A stretch of 64,000 nt of DNA from Phycomyces blakesleeanus NRRL 1555(-). Lineage: Eukaryota > Mucoromycota > Mucoromycetes > Mucorales > Phycomycetaceae. How positions within the stretch are numbered: position 1 is the first letter of the stretch; the number at the start of each line of letters is the position of its first letter. Below are positions 1-10,829 of the stretch, one piece after another. A program made the position numbers and the translations under genes. A model generated the notes under the pieces. The model did not search any database. It saw only the letters and a program-made list of their open reading frames with translations, and was not told the origin of the DNA. The stretch covers positions 374,391 to 438,390 of the forward strand of contig NW_017265164.1 of the NCBI RefSeq assembly GCF_001638985.1, given 5' to 3'.

Positions 1-624
1 GTAATAAATAAATAAATAAATAAATAAATAATAATACTACAAACACTAATAAGCAATTTATATATATAAAATAAAATAAAAAGAAACAAGGGGATGAATG
101 CAAGATAATCACTTGTCTTTATTTATTTATTTATTTATATCAGCATAAGCATAAATATCAAATTGAAACAAATAAACACAAATTATTATTCATTTATTTT
201 TTGCGATTTATTATTTTCGCATCTTTCGTTTTGTATATTTGGTTTTGCGTTTTATCGCACATTATTTTATTTTATTAAAAAAAGCAATTGTCCTTTCAAC
301 AGACAACCTTATATATACATTTATATATATTAATTAGTAAGAGTAAAACAGGTGTACCATTTGATAATATATATATATATATATCTGATAGACCATTTGG
401 TCATTTAACTGTTTTATATATCTATAATTTTTAATCATTCAAAGTATCAATATTAATTGTCGGTGTACAAAGAGAAACAAAGATATAGATGTAGATATAC
501 TTCTTTCTCTTTCCCTCTCTTTATATTCATTTATTCTTATATATATATATAGCACATAGTCTTGTTTCCTCTTTTTTCTTTTATAAAAAAAAACACATCA
601 ACTTGTGATTTTATCCTTATCATC
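1..624. other. AT-rich leader region, no gene seen
   Basis: Very AT-rich sequence with (TAAA)n at the left edge and several (TA)n tracts (for example around 369-384 and 539-551). A pyrimidine-rich stretch near 500-525 precedes the first gene and may be part of its promoter or 5' leader. No open frame with coding character is visible on either strand. Confidence 0.6.
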
Positions 625-3038
625 ATGACCAATTCAGACAATGCATTCGATAATGAAAGATCACTTGTCAAGAAACTCGACAAAAGGCTACTGTTGTTTG
701 CAATGTTTGGCAATCTCGTAAAGACACTTGACAATTCTAATCTCGGTACGAATGATAATCAAATAATCATCTAATTCAATGCATTTAATCTTTCTTTTTC
801 TTTTTCTTTTTAAAAAAAAAATTACATGCACACAACATTATATATTTATCTGTGTGTAGCAAGTGCTTTTATCAGTGGAATGGAAGAAGAACTAAATATT
901 ACTGGTATCCAGTACAACTGGATGAGTGTATTATTTATGATTGGTTATCTATTGTAAGTTTCGAGTGACAAGAGTTGACAATCAACTAGCTCTTTTGATT
1001 TTGATTATTATAATAGAATGCAGATACCTTCGAATATAATGTTGTCAAAATTGAGACCTTCTGTCTATCTATCCTGTCTCGAGGTCATCTGGTGTATATT
1101 GACTATAGCCATGGCCTGTGCGCAGAATGTAAAAACCGTCTATCTTATCCGACTCTTACTCGGTCTCTCAGAAGCTGGCTTCTACCCTGGTGTAAAGTGT
1201 CTTTTTTTTTTTTTTATTAATTATTATATAATTAATTAATTAATTAATTAATTAAGCAAGCAAGAAATATTAATAGCCATCTATTATTAAATACATATGA
1301 AAGTGTAGATTGTGTTTTTGATCGGAACTTGGTACACAAAACGAGAACTTGGCAAGAGATTGGCTCTACTCACAATCTTTGGGTCTCTTGGAAGCGGCCT
1401 AAGTGGAGTCATTCAAGCAATCATGCTAAAGACTCTTGATGGAGTATTTGGCATTAGTGGGTAAATGAAATGAAATGAAATGAAATGAAATAAAATAAAA
1501 TAAAATAATGTGATATGATTAACATTCATTTAATTTATTAGTTGGCGGTGGATGTTTTTATTTGATGCACTTGTTACTGCAACTCTTGCCTTGTTTGGTT
1601 ACTTTGCTCTGCCAGATTATCCTTTCAATACCCCCTGGCTATCCAAATCAGTAAGCCCTGACTTTTTTTTTTATTATTATTATTTATTCATATTAACTTT
1701 AATATATATATATAGGAGAGTCAGTTGGCTACAAGGCGAATGGAAGAAGAAAAAGGATACTCAACCACATCAACATCCAAGATAACCATCAAGTCATTCT
1801 TTCAACATTTGCTGGGAAACAAGTATCTTGGTTTGTTTGTAGTCGGCTGGGCGTCTGTGCATATTGCTTTGGGAGCTCCTCATGTTATAGGAATCGTAGC
1901 AAAGAAACTTGGTTTTGATGCCGTAACATCCAACCTCTTGACCACCGTAAGTACTCTCAAAAAAACAAAAAAAAAAAAACAGAATGTATTTTATTGATCG
2001 ATTGAATTTTCTTTATATACATAAAACAAAAAACATGATAGCCAAATACTTTGATAACTATGGGATTCACTCTAGCAAATGGATTCCTCAGTGATCATTT
2101 ACGTACAAGAATCTGGTAAATATATACATACATATTATAGATAAATCCAAATAAGAAATCTCATCATTTATCTATATACCTTTTGTCTTAGGTGTATTCT
2201 TATCCCATGTATTTTTGGATTTATTGGGTGTTGGTAAGATAGATACCAACTACACTCTTATTTTATCTTATTTTGTCTTATTTTATCTTATTTGATTCAT
2301 AAGTATGCTGTCTGCATTTGTTCAGCCATTTGGATTTCTTTATCTTGGGTTTGTATTTGCTGATTCTGGATTAAAGTCAACAACATCTGTAAGTTACAAT
2401 TATATATATTCTTTATTAATCAAAATAAATAATAAAAAGAAAAGATTGTCATGACATGGGCAAGTGAGATTATTTCACCTCATACAGAAATCAGAGCAAT
2501 GGCTATTGCTGTAATGAACACATCTGCTTCCCTAATGTGGTCCTGGACACCATTGATTCTTTGGCCTGTGACAGGTAAGAAGATAATGATAATGATAATT
2601 AATTCATGCAAATGTATTCTGTCTATTGTTTCAATTCTTTTTTGTTTTAGATGCACCTTATTACCGTAAGTGAAGCTCAGATAGATAAATAACCACGTTC
2701 TTGTTAACTTTAAATGGATATACTTAATCTTGCCCTTCTCTATTATATGATCTCAATAGATACCGGATTTACTGTGAGTGTGTTTTGTATTCTGATCTTT
2801 ATTGGATCAATGGGCGCAATTGGATATATTTCCCAAAAGACATCCGATCCTGAAAAGACCATTATTGTACCTGATGATGATATCCTCTTTGAACCTCTCC
2901 TTGGTCGAGGTACATATCTAGATACCCATTAAACTTTTTTTTTTTTATTTAATGCGGATAATCAACAGTCAACAAACAATAGAACACTAACTTTTTCTTT
3001 TTATATATATAGAATCTATTGAAACCATTATACGTTAA
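625..3038 (+). CDS. MFS permease, Fen2/Liz1-Dal5 (anion:cation symporter) family
   Basis: Plasma-membrane transporter for a small organic acid. Family resemblance is closest to fungal pantothenate/allantoate permeases, but the substrate is not proven. I reconstruct 13 exons: 625-745, 860-953, 1017-1191, 1309-1460, 1542-1650, 1716-1946, 2042-2115, 2192-2233, 2304-2388, 2445-2574, 2651-2665, 2760-2909, 3013-3038. They sum to 468 codons (467 aa), usual for the family. Diagnostic stretches are TLDNSNLASAFISGM in helix 1, MQIPSN in helix 2, LLGLSEAGFYPG in helix 4 and GTWYTKRELGKR after helix 5. About twelve hydrophobic segments are visible. The start at 625 is chosen because it opens the exon holding the cytosolic N-terminus. 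Exon 11 is only 15 nt long (DAPYY region). All introns are 45-120 nt and AT-rich. Confidence 0.88.
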
Positions 3039-3238
3039 ACACTAGAAGAAGAAGCAAAATGGGAATCTCTATATATATATATTATTATTATTATATCAAA
3101 AATTTGCGTTGTACATGGTTCGTTGTTATTGCTTTCTATTGATATTTCCTATTGATGTTGTGAATGTTGCACCAGAAAAAAAAATAAAAAATAAAAAACC
3201 AAAAAGGTTGTATTCATTATTTTCTTTTTTAGAATAAC

Positions 3239-3291
3239 AATATAATATAATATAATATAATATAAAATAAAGATATATATATATATATATA

Positions 3292-3324
<33 letters not shown>

Positions 3325-3454
3325 GTATACATGAAAGCAACTGCTTTTCTTATATATCTTTAATATTTTTATTTTATTTCTGTTTTATTATTAATATTTT
3401 TTTTTAAATAATATTCAATTCAATTCAATTCAATTCAATTCAATTCAATTCAAT
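3239..3454. repeat. cluster of short tandem repeats
   Basis: Four microsatellites lie head to tail: (TATAA)n at 3241-3265, (TA)n at about 3272-3296, (ATGTAT)n at about 3296-3330, and (TTCAA)n at about 3413-3454. The last array ends only six bases before the next start codon, so its copy number sets the length of that gene's leader or proximal promoter. Confidence 0.85.
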
Positions 3455-3459
3455 CCCAA

Positions 3460-4094
3460 ATGCATCGTTCCAACATTTTACCATACAATCCAGTAAACGA
3501 ATACTCATTCCCATCAATGATCACACAAACACTACATGCAAGGCATGAAGAATCTGATGAGTCCGAGATCAAATCACAGCCTAGAGAACATGGTCAAGAA
3601 GTCACCTGGCTATTCTTTCGTGACAATACCTGGTCTCCCTTTGAAAGTGAAAATCATTGGAAAATAGAACAAGCCTTTACACTTGGAGGTAAAATGATTA
3701 TCTTTTATTTATATATAAAGAACTGATAATCATATTAAATATAGATAGATAGGGATTATGTAGTATTATAGAAGAAGGGGTTTTTTTTTTTGGTTTTAAT
3801 GTCCCAGTAGATTTGTGTAGAATGTAGCTTTGTTGTTGTGTTACTATTGAAATCAGTAACAATTGGACTTTTATAGGCATTTATGTGGACATTAAAGGCA
3901 AGCTTCTTTCTCCTTATTATATCTATACAGAATAACAATAATTATAAGAAAAAGAAGTTAACAATATTTGGTGGTATCTAAAATTAATAGATCGCCACTT
4001 TCCACAGTTAAAGACAATACGCGTGTTTCCTACTCGTTTCTATCTATCTTACCTGGGAATGAAGTATAGATTAAGTTGCGTAATCCAAGGTTGA
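3460..4094 (+). CDS. small stand-alone WWE-like domain protein
   Basis: A 117-residue protein built from exons 3460-3688, 3877-3897 and 3991-4094 (118 codons with stop). Residues about 48-70 read VTWLFFRDNTWSPFESENHW, with the Trp/Trp/Glu spacing of a WWE domain. It continues with VDIKDRHFP and IRVFPTRFYLSYLGMKYRLS, the pattern I associate with the WWE-like N-terminal module of DDHD phospholipases. No DDHD or catalytic part follows: the frame closes with TGA at 4092. Intron 2 needs a GC donor (AAAG|GCAAGC) to give the best conserved product. A canonical GT alternative (donor after ATTTAT, acceptor TCCACAG) would delete seven or eight residues of the domain. The domain assignment is inference; a protein-binding role is possible. 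Confidence 0.6.
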
Positions 4095-4359
4095 CAAAAC
4101 AGAAGAGAATAATATCGACCACGATAAACGATCAGAGTAGCCATAATAGTGGCAGTATTAATGAAAATACCAGCAACACAAAATAGTAATCATCTTCATT
4201 TTCATCATTCATAGTAATTGTATGCAATTCTGTTATGCCTTTCTTTTTTATATATATATATTTATTATATTTTACAAAAGGTCAATTCACTCACCTGTAA
4301 TTCATTGTACATTTTCTGTTTTCTGATATATATATATATATATATATCAATTTTATTAC

Positions 4360-4399
<40 letters not shown>

Positions 4400-4524
4400 T
4401 TTGATTGATAGTTTTGCTTTCTTTAATAAACTCAACCAAGAATATTATAATTGGGTTGTTTTTTTTTGGTCAACGTCAAATATATATATATATATATAAA
4501 GACCTATGATCTCGATCATGCTCC
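4095..4524. other. convergent intergenic region
   Basis: Lies between the 3' ends of the WWE-like gene and TFB3. It contains (TA)n tracts and a long (ATT)n array at about 4356-4399. The open frame crossing it (a run of Leu and Ile) is simply the translated microsatellite. No other signal seen. Confidence 0.6.
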
Positions 4525-6417
4525 TCATACTCCTCCTCCTCCTCCTGTTACTTGTACAGGTGGACACAATACACCAGTAAATGCAGCGGTAACACCTCGC
4601 TGGTAAGCAAATCTTGAAGTGTAGCCACCTGCTCTTGCAGCCTTGTTGTTGTGTAAATAATCAGTCGATCTATAAAAGACACAACCCACAAATCAATCAA
4701 TCAATTAAAAGAAATAGATATATATATATATATAAATATCTCTTTTGTAAGATTTACTTACGGATCAATGTATGCTTCTCTTAGGGTAAATCCACTAGTG
4801 TATTCATACTCCATTCCAAGTGAATCAAACTCGGTCTCAATATCCCTCATGTCTCCTTCTGTATCCATTGCTGATGTGAGCCAGGAAGGCATTGCAAGGC
4901 GCGAAGGTGCAGGTGTTGTTGTATCTGATTGTTGACGCAGAGCAGATGATCGTTTCAGTGCTGCTGTCTGACGTGTAGCCAAGACAGCCTGTGCTGGTTT
5001 ATTGGATGTAGCCTACCAAATAAAAATATATTTATATATTTAAATATTTAAATATATATTTAAATGTAGTTACCAATTCTTTAATGATTTCTGCCTTTTC
5101 TTGCTCTTTCTGTCGCCGTTCTTCTTCCAATTGTTGCAGGTATTCTTCTCGTTTCTGTTCTCGTTGTTGTTTCTCGAGTTCTTCTTGGTAGCTCATGAAT
5201 CGTTGTTCATTAGCCTATTATTTTATTTTATAAGTTTTTGTATTGTTTTAATGATTATATGCTGTGTGTATGGGCTGGTTAAATTATAGCTAAACTCACC
5301 ATACGTGCTTGGTTTGCAGCAATACTGTCCTTATTCTCATTCTCATAGGCACTGATCTTTGCCTCTGTTTCGGCCACATCCACCTCATTCATCAAATTAA
5401 AAGCTTTTATATAAATATATATATATATATATATATGTATGTAGATCAATACAAAGTATTAATACAATTGTACATACATCTTTATCTATACGCATATACT
5501 GATACACATATATATATAGAGTTTGCTACTTACTGATATCTTCTACCATTTCAAGATAATCATTGTATAATCGAAGACTTGGAAAATCCTCTGGACGTTT
5601 ATTGAATCTTTTATTTATTGATATTGATATTTTTATTGATATATATATATATATACACAGAGAAAGATGTATATTGCCAACCTTTAACCACACACCTTTT
5701 TACTCTATTCGTCTTACCAATAGACTTGTACATATTTATATATATAGACTAAAGAAAATAAATTAAACAGACTTACACTTTGGCAACTCTCTTGCGGATC
5801 CGTACTTCTTTCTCGACAGTCAGGTCTTCAAAGATCTGAGACATAAATTGGTTCTTTCTGAGGACCTGTTGACAGATCGGACATGGAGCTGGGCCAGCAC
5901 TAAACAGTCGATCTATACATGATTCACACCTAATAACATAATAATAATAATAAGAGGCATCCATTTTTTTATTTATTTATTTTAAAAAAAAAAAAAGAAT
6001 TTATTAATTAATTTATTAATAATCCATAATTTCTATATATATATATGTATTTACATTTTGTGGAAACATGGCGAAACCAAAAGTTTGAGATTAGGCGTGA
6101 GGTACTTGTCACTCTTGCACACAGGACACTGCGCATCTTCTTCCTATATTATTTTAATGCAATGTAGCATGTATTTGTATGTATGTATGTATGTACATTA
6201 TGAGTTATATGTTTAGATTTAGGCAAGTACTAAATAATAGCAAGCAAAAACGAAAACGAAAAAAAAAAAGAGAGATTCCTTTATTTCATTCGTATTGCCC
6301 TTTCTTTTCTCTTTTTTTTTTTAATTATTGTTTTCTTCTCACTTGGTAAGACACGACAGACGATCCTGTTTTGCCAATCATCAACGTTTGACTTCTCAAG
6401 GTTCCTGCTTTGTTCAT
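4525..6417 (-). CDS. TFB3: TFIIH/CAK assembly factor MAT1 (Tfb3), RING-finger subunit
   Basis: Bridges the CDK-activating kinase to core TFIIH in transcription and nucleotide-excision repair; nuclear. Exons on the minus strand run 6417-6343, 6143-6055, 5929-5777, about 5610-5535, 5405-5301, 5215-5072, 5013-4760 and about 4672-4525. The N-terminal C3HC4 RING is clear: CPVCKSDKYL, then a long loop with CFHKMCESCIDRLF and CPICQQVLRKNQF. Next comes the conserved FEDLTVEKEVRIRKRV helix and NKRPEDFPSLRLYNDYLE. A glutamate/arginine-rich coiled coil follows (EEYLQQLEEERRQKEQEK). The C-terminus AGGYTSRFAYQRGVTAAFTG matches the family's end. The start at 6417 gives 25 residues before the first intron. 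The protein ends in a Gly run before TGA at 4525-4527. It is divergent to SEC65. Confidence 0.93.
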
Positions 6418-6874
6418 TGTTGCTGAATGGATTACAATTAAAGTAAATTTATAATAATAACTTGTAATTAAAGAAAAAATAAAAAATAAAAAAAAAATTG
6501 TAGATAAAAAGCAAATAATGAATACTTGCTTTGATTATTTTTATTATTATTTTTATACAAAATATCGTTTTCTGTATTCCGCAATACTGTTATGAGCATA
6601 CTATATAAATAAATATACTTTATACTCTACATACTAGACTCCAAGTACACTAACACACTCTACACACTCTACACACACATACAATTTTTCTTTCTCTTTT
6701 TTAAATTGTGTGTATATACTATTATAATATAATATAATATAATATAATATAATATAAAATATGTTTGTTGGGCTGTAAAGGACTGCTTTGCTCTACAACC
6801 TTCTTTTCCTTTCCTTTTATATAATTAGATACTTCTTAAATACATCTTGCGAAAGAAATAAAATAAAATAAAAA
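6418..6874. promoter_or_regulatory. shared divergent promoter TFB3 / SEC65
   Basis: This 457-bp space separates two start codons facing away from each other, so both promoters must lie here. It contains a (TATAA)n array at about 6721-6753, poly-T/pyrimidine stretches near 6300-6330 and 6685-6702, and a TATAAATA-like motif near 6603. Specific factor sites cannot be assigned. Confidence 0.55.
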
Positions 6875-7868
6875 ATGTCTATGCTCAAGAAACTCAAGGA
6901 GACTCAAAAGAACTCTGTGTTCTTGGATGATGATGACTTTGACATTGACAACATGGACTTTCCTCTTCCTACCGATCAGAATGACCCCATGGGCGGCCTC
7001 CAGGACCTTATGAAAAAGATGTCTGCCGGTGGTGAGAACAGACCTCAAGCAAGTTCTAGCAAGTCCAACACCAACATCTCAGTCGCTACCACACCTCAGG
7101 GTGTAAAGACCATGGATCCTTCAGAATACAAAGAGTAAGCAATATATATATATATATTATATATAAAGCGTGTATTTATACTTTTTTTTTCTTTCTTGCT
7201 GTTAAATAGCTGGGTGTGTGTCTACCCTGTCTATATTGATGCTGACAAGTCTGTGACCGAAGGACGCAAGATTTCAAAGTCCAAGGCTGTCAAGAACCCC
7301 CATGCTTACCACATGGCCCTGGCTGTACAGAGCATGGGCCTCTCGGTTGTTTATGAGGTAAGAATAAAGATATATATAATATTGTATAAAGTGATTAATA
7401 AAAACGAAAACGAAAACATGATGATTGATAGGGCAAGAAACATCCTCGCGACTGGGCAAATCCTGGCCGTGTTCGTGTTCAACTCAAGAACAAGAACAAC
7501 TTTTTCATGAACCCCAATTGTACCACCCGTAAATATTCCTTTTATTTTTATTTTTATTTTTTTTATAGTGTGTTATCTATATGTTAATTCACACTTCTTC
7601 TCTGTTAGGTAAACAATTGTTCAAGACTATTGCAGATCGTTTGCCTACTATCCAAAAGGAAAGCAAATTGCCTGGAAATATCCTGTCGCCCTTGGCTACC
7701 CTAGCTCAGGTAGAGGCTATTGCTGATGAACATCGCAAGGCTCAAGGTTTACCAACCCTGGCCGAAATGAATGCCAGCAATGCTGCAATGATGCCACCTC
7801 CAGATTTACCCGGACCTTCTACTCCAACCAAGCAAAAGAAGCAAAAGGTCAAGTATGTTCGCGGTTAA
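6875..7868 (+). CDS. SEC65: signal recognition particle subunit SRP19/Sec65
   Basis: Binds 7SL/SRP RNA and helps assemble SRP54 for co-translational targeting to the ER. Four exons (6875-7134, 7210-7357, 7432-7528, 7609-7868) sum to 255 codons (254 aa), like yeast Sec65. The N-terminal 85 residues are acidic and low-complexity. The SRP19 core starts with VCVYPVYIDADKSVTEGRK and continues with HPRDWANPGRVRVQLK, the RNA-binding strand of the family. The protein ends with a lysine-rich tail KQKKQKVKYVRG, also typical. The start codon at 6875 opens the only long frame before the first donor. Confidence 0.95.
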
Positions 7869-8417
7869 AAAAAAAAAAGCAAGAGTTCTTTTTAGAGACT
7901 ATTTCTACCTCTACCTCTATCTATTTAGCTTTTATATATCTGTATAACACATACATACATACATACGTACGTACATACATACGTACGTACATTGCCGTGT
8001 AGGCTTATTCTTTTCGGAGGAAAAGAAGAAACAACCAAAAAAGAATCCTTTTTTTTATGCAAACACGATATTGTAGCATGTACATGTATCAATGTATTAG
8101 TATATATATATATTTCTCTCAAATAAAATAAAATAAAATAAAATAAAGCACACACTATTAAATATACATATATAAATACATCAGACTTATAGTCCTTGGT
8201 ATTAAGTATTATTGATGATAATAATATCGTAATCACCTTTATTGGTTTATTTGGTAAAAGCAGTAAAGAAGTATAAGTAATAATAAAGATGTTGGTTTGT
8301 ACAGCATAGATAAAGATTGTAAAAGTGTTAAAAAATTAATTAATTAATTACTAGATCTATAAACCCAAAAAAAAAGTACCAGTAATAATAATATGTCTAG
8401 TCCTTTATTTATCTCTT
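7869..8417. other. convergent intergenic region SEC65 / CoA-transferase
   Basis: Contains a (CATA/CGTA)n tract at about 7950-7991, (AAATA)n near 8122-8147 and a TTAATTAA-type run near 8330-8350. No coding signal on either strand; presumably 3' UTRs and spacer. Confidence 0.6.
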
Positions 8418-10313
8418 TTATGAACCGACTGCCTTTGTCCTGCGAAGGCGTTGGATTTCTTCAGTTGAATATCCAAGTACTTGTTCGAGTACTTCCTGAG
8501 TGTGTGCACCCAATACAGGAGGAGGAAGTCTGATATCAGTCTTGAATCCGCTATACTTTACAGGAGGACCTACACAATCGATCAAAAGAAAGAAAGAAGA
8601 AAAAAAAGTAAATAACTAAATATTCTTTAAAAACAAACAAAAAAAATTTCTTACCAACAAGCTTTATCTTTCCTACTCGTTCATGTTCAACTTCTTGTAC
8701 AAGCCCACGGGCAACCAATTGTGGATGGTCAAAGGTCTGCTGGATATTATTGATCGGTGCAAACGGAAATCCTGCTCCGGTCAGCTTATCCAGCCAGAAC
8801 TCGGTCGGTTCTTCGGTCAGACGCTGGGTAAGCAATCCGATCAACTTTGATCGGTTCTTGACACGATCCGAGTTTGATCTGTAGTTCGCATCCTCTGCAA
8901 GACTGTCGAGTCCCATACGACGGCAGAGCTTACCAAACTGACCGTCGTTTCCGGCCCCGATCATCACAAACGAGTCCTTGGTCGGCAAGACCTGGTAAGG
9001 CACAATCGAAGGGTGCGAGGTACCCATCCGCTTGGCCTCTCGTCCACCAATAAGATAGTTGGACGCAATGTTGACCAACGAAGCAACCTGAGACTCGATC
9101 AACGAACAATCGATCCACTGGCCCTTTCCACTAACACCACGTTTTATAAGAGCTGCCAAAATAGCACTATGGGTATAGAGACCTTTTTATGTGTATATGT
9201 ATATAGAGTCAGAGCAAATACATATATATATGCGCGTGTGTGTGTGTATGGATGTATTACCTGTAGTCAAATCTACAATATAATTTTTTTTATTAGTATA
9301 ATTACTATAAATGAATATACGTGTGTTTCTTTCTCTTGTCCAACGCATTTACCTGTAATTGCAACACCAACCTTGACGGGTTCGCCATCTTGTTCACCAG
9401 TAATGTGCATCAATCCTGCTTCTGCCTAAAAAAAAACCCCCCCAAACACACATTTGAATACAGATTCCTTCTTCTTCTTCTTTTTCTCTTAAATATATAT
9501 ATATTACCTCTATAATCACATCATATCCAGGTCTCTTGGCATAAGGACCTGTTTGACCATATCCTGTGATGGACGCATAGATCAACTTGGGGTTGATTTC
9601 TTTTAATTGTTCGTACCCCATGCCCATCTCGGCCAGCTTGCCAGGCAAGTAATTCTCGACCAACACATCGCACTTCTTGACAAGATCATGGAGCATCCTC
9701 TGTCCATCCTCGGACTTCATATTGACCGTGACCGACTTCTTGTTGCGGTTCGCACACAAAAAGTAAGCCGACTCGCCCTCGACACCGTCCCCAAGATCGT
9801 GCACACTTTGGGCATAAGGTGGGCCCCAGGCACGGGTATCATCTCCCTTTGGATGCTCGATTTTTATAATCTCTGCTCTATAGAATATATATAAAACAAA
9901 GCAGCAGAACAACAACAACAATATTGTTTTTTTTTTTTAAAAAAATAAATAAAAATAAATTAATATTGCTAAAACACACACACAGAGAGAGAGAGACAAA
10001 AGGATATTTACCCCAAGTCACCTAGCATCATTGTACAATATGGACCAGCTTAAACCAATAAAAACAAGCAAATATATATATATATATATACATATTTGGC
10101 TTAGTCTTGACATATATGTGTGTATATATATATATTATGCTTACCAAGAACACGAGTCAAGTCAAGTACACGAATACCTACCAAGGGACCTTGTTCATCT
10201 GTAGGTGTTGGATGGAACTCCCGGGTAACAATAGAGGATACCGAGAATCCACGTCTGGCAGGTACAAAGGTATGCAGAGTACTGGTTTTGCGTGCAATTG
10301 ACAAGAACCTCAT
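8418..10313 (-). CDS. mitochondrial class III CoA-transferase (CaiB/BaiF family), SUGCT-like
   Basis: Transfers CoA between carboxylic acids. The closest family type by eye is succinyl-CoA:glutarate CoA-transferase of mitochondria. Seven exons: 10313-10145, 10048-10012, 9877-9508, 9425-9353, 9272-9261, 9182-8655, 8569-8418. They total 447 codons (446 aa). An Arg/Ser-rich, acid-poor N-terminus (MRFLSIARKTSTLHTFVPAR) is a likely mitochondrial presequence. Core motifs are GIRVLDLTRVLAGPYCTMML, GDLGAEIIKIEHPKGDDTR, NYLPGKLAEMG and SITGYGQTGPYAKRPGYD. GVAITDLTTGLYTHSAILAA holds the presumed catalytic Asp. The Asp codon is split over an intron and completed by a 12-nt exon (9261-9272). The substrate remains inferred. 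Confidence 0.88.
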
Positions 10314-10829
10314 ATTTCACAATACACTATTTTTATTTATATATATATATATATACTTGGTTTGTATGTCACGGTTTATATACAAAAAAGTTGGAGAAAG
10401 TGAAAGAATGAAAGAAAGAGAAGAAGTAAGAAAAGCTAAAATATAATATATATATATATATAGATAGATGTATATAAAAGCTGATCGGATCATCGTTTAC
10501 CACCATCAAACTTGTACAACTCTCCCAGGCCTTGAAAAGGTAAATTGAGTTTAATATTCTTGTCAAGCTTACTTTGCCTTTCCTTATAATAGATATACAC
10601 AAGCAGATAGAGAGAGAGAGAATTATATATATAAATTTTGAAATATTTATTTATTTAATATATATATATTATATACATATTGTACAACTAGATTACTAGT
10701 TACAAAGTCGAGCTTGGTTTGGTTTGGTTTGGTTTGGTTTGGTTTGTTGGTTAAAGAAAGAAAAGAAAATAAAATAAAAAAAAAAAAACATGGAAAAAGT
10801 AAAGTTTGAGATCTGAAAGCTATTCTTTC
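10314..10829. other. intergenic region upstream of CoA-transferase, downstream of transketolase
   Basis: Holds the promoter of the CoA-transferase (minus strand) and the 3' flank of transketolase. A (GGTTT)n array at about 10715-10745 and several (TA)n tracts are visible. No convincing open frame. Confidence 0.55.

Noticed and set aside
4218..4499. 93-codon frame with long leucine run
   Set aside because: It is the translation of (ATT)n and (TA)n microsatellites between two convergent genes.
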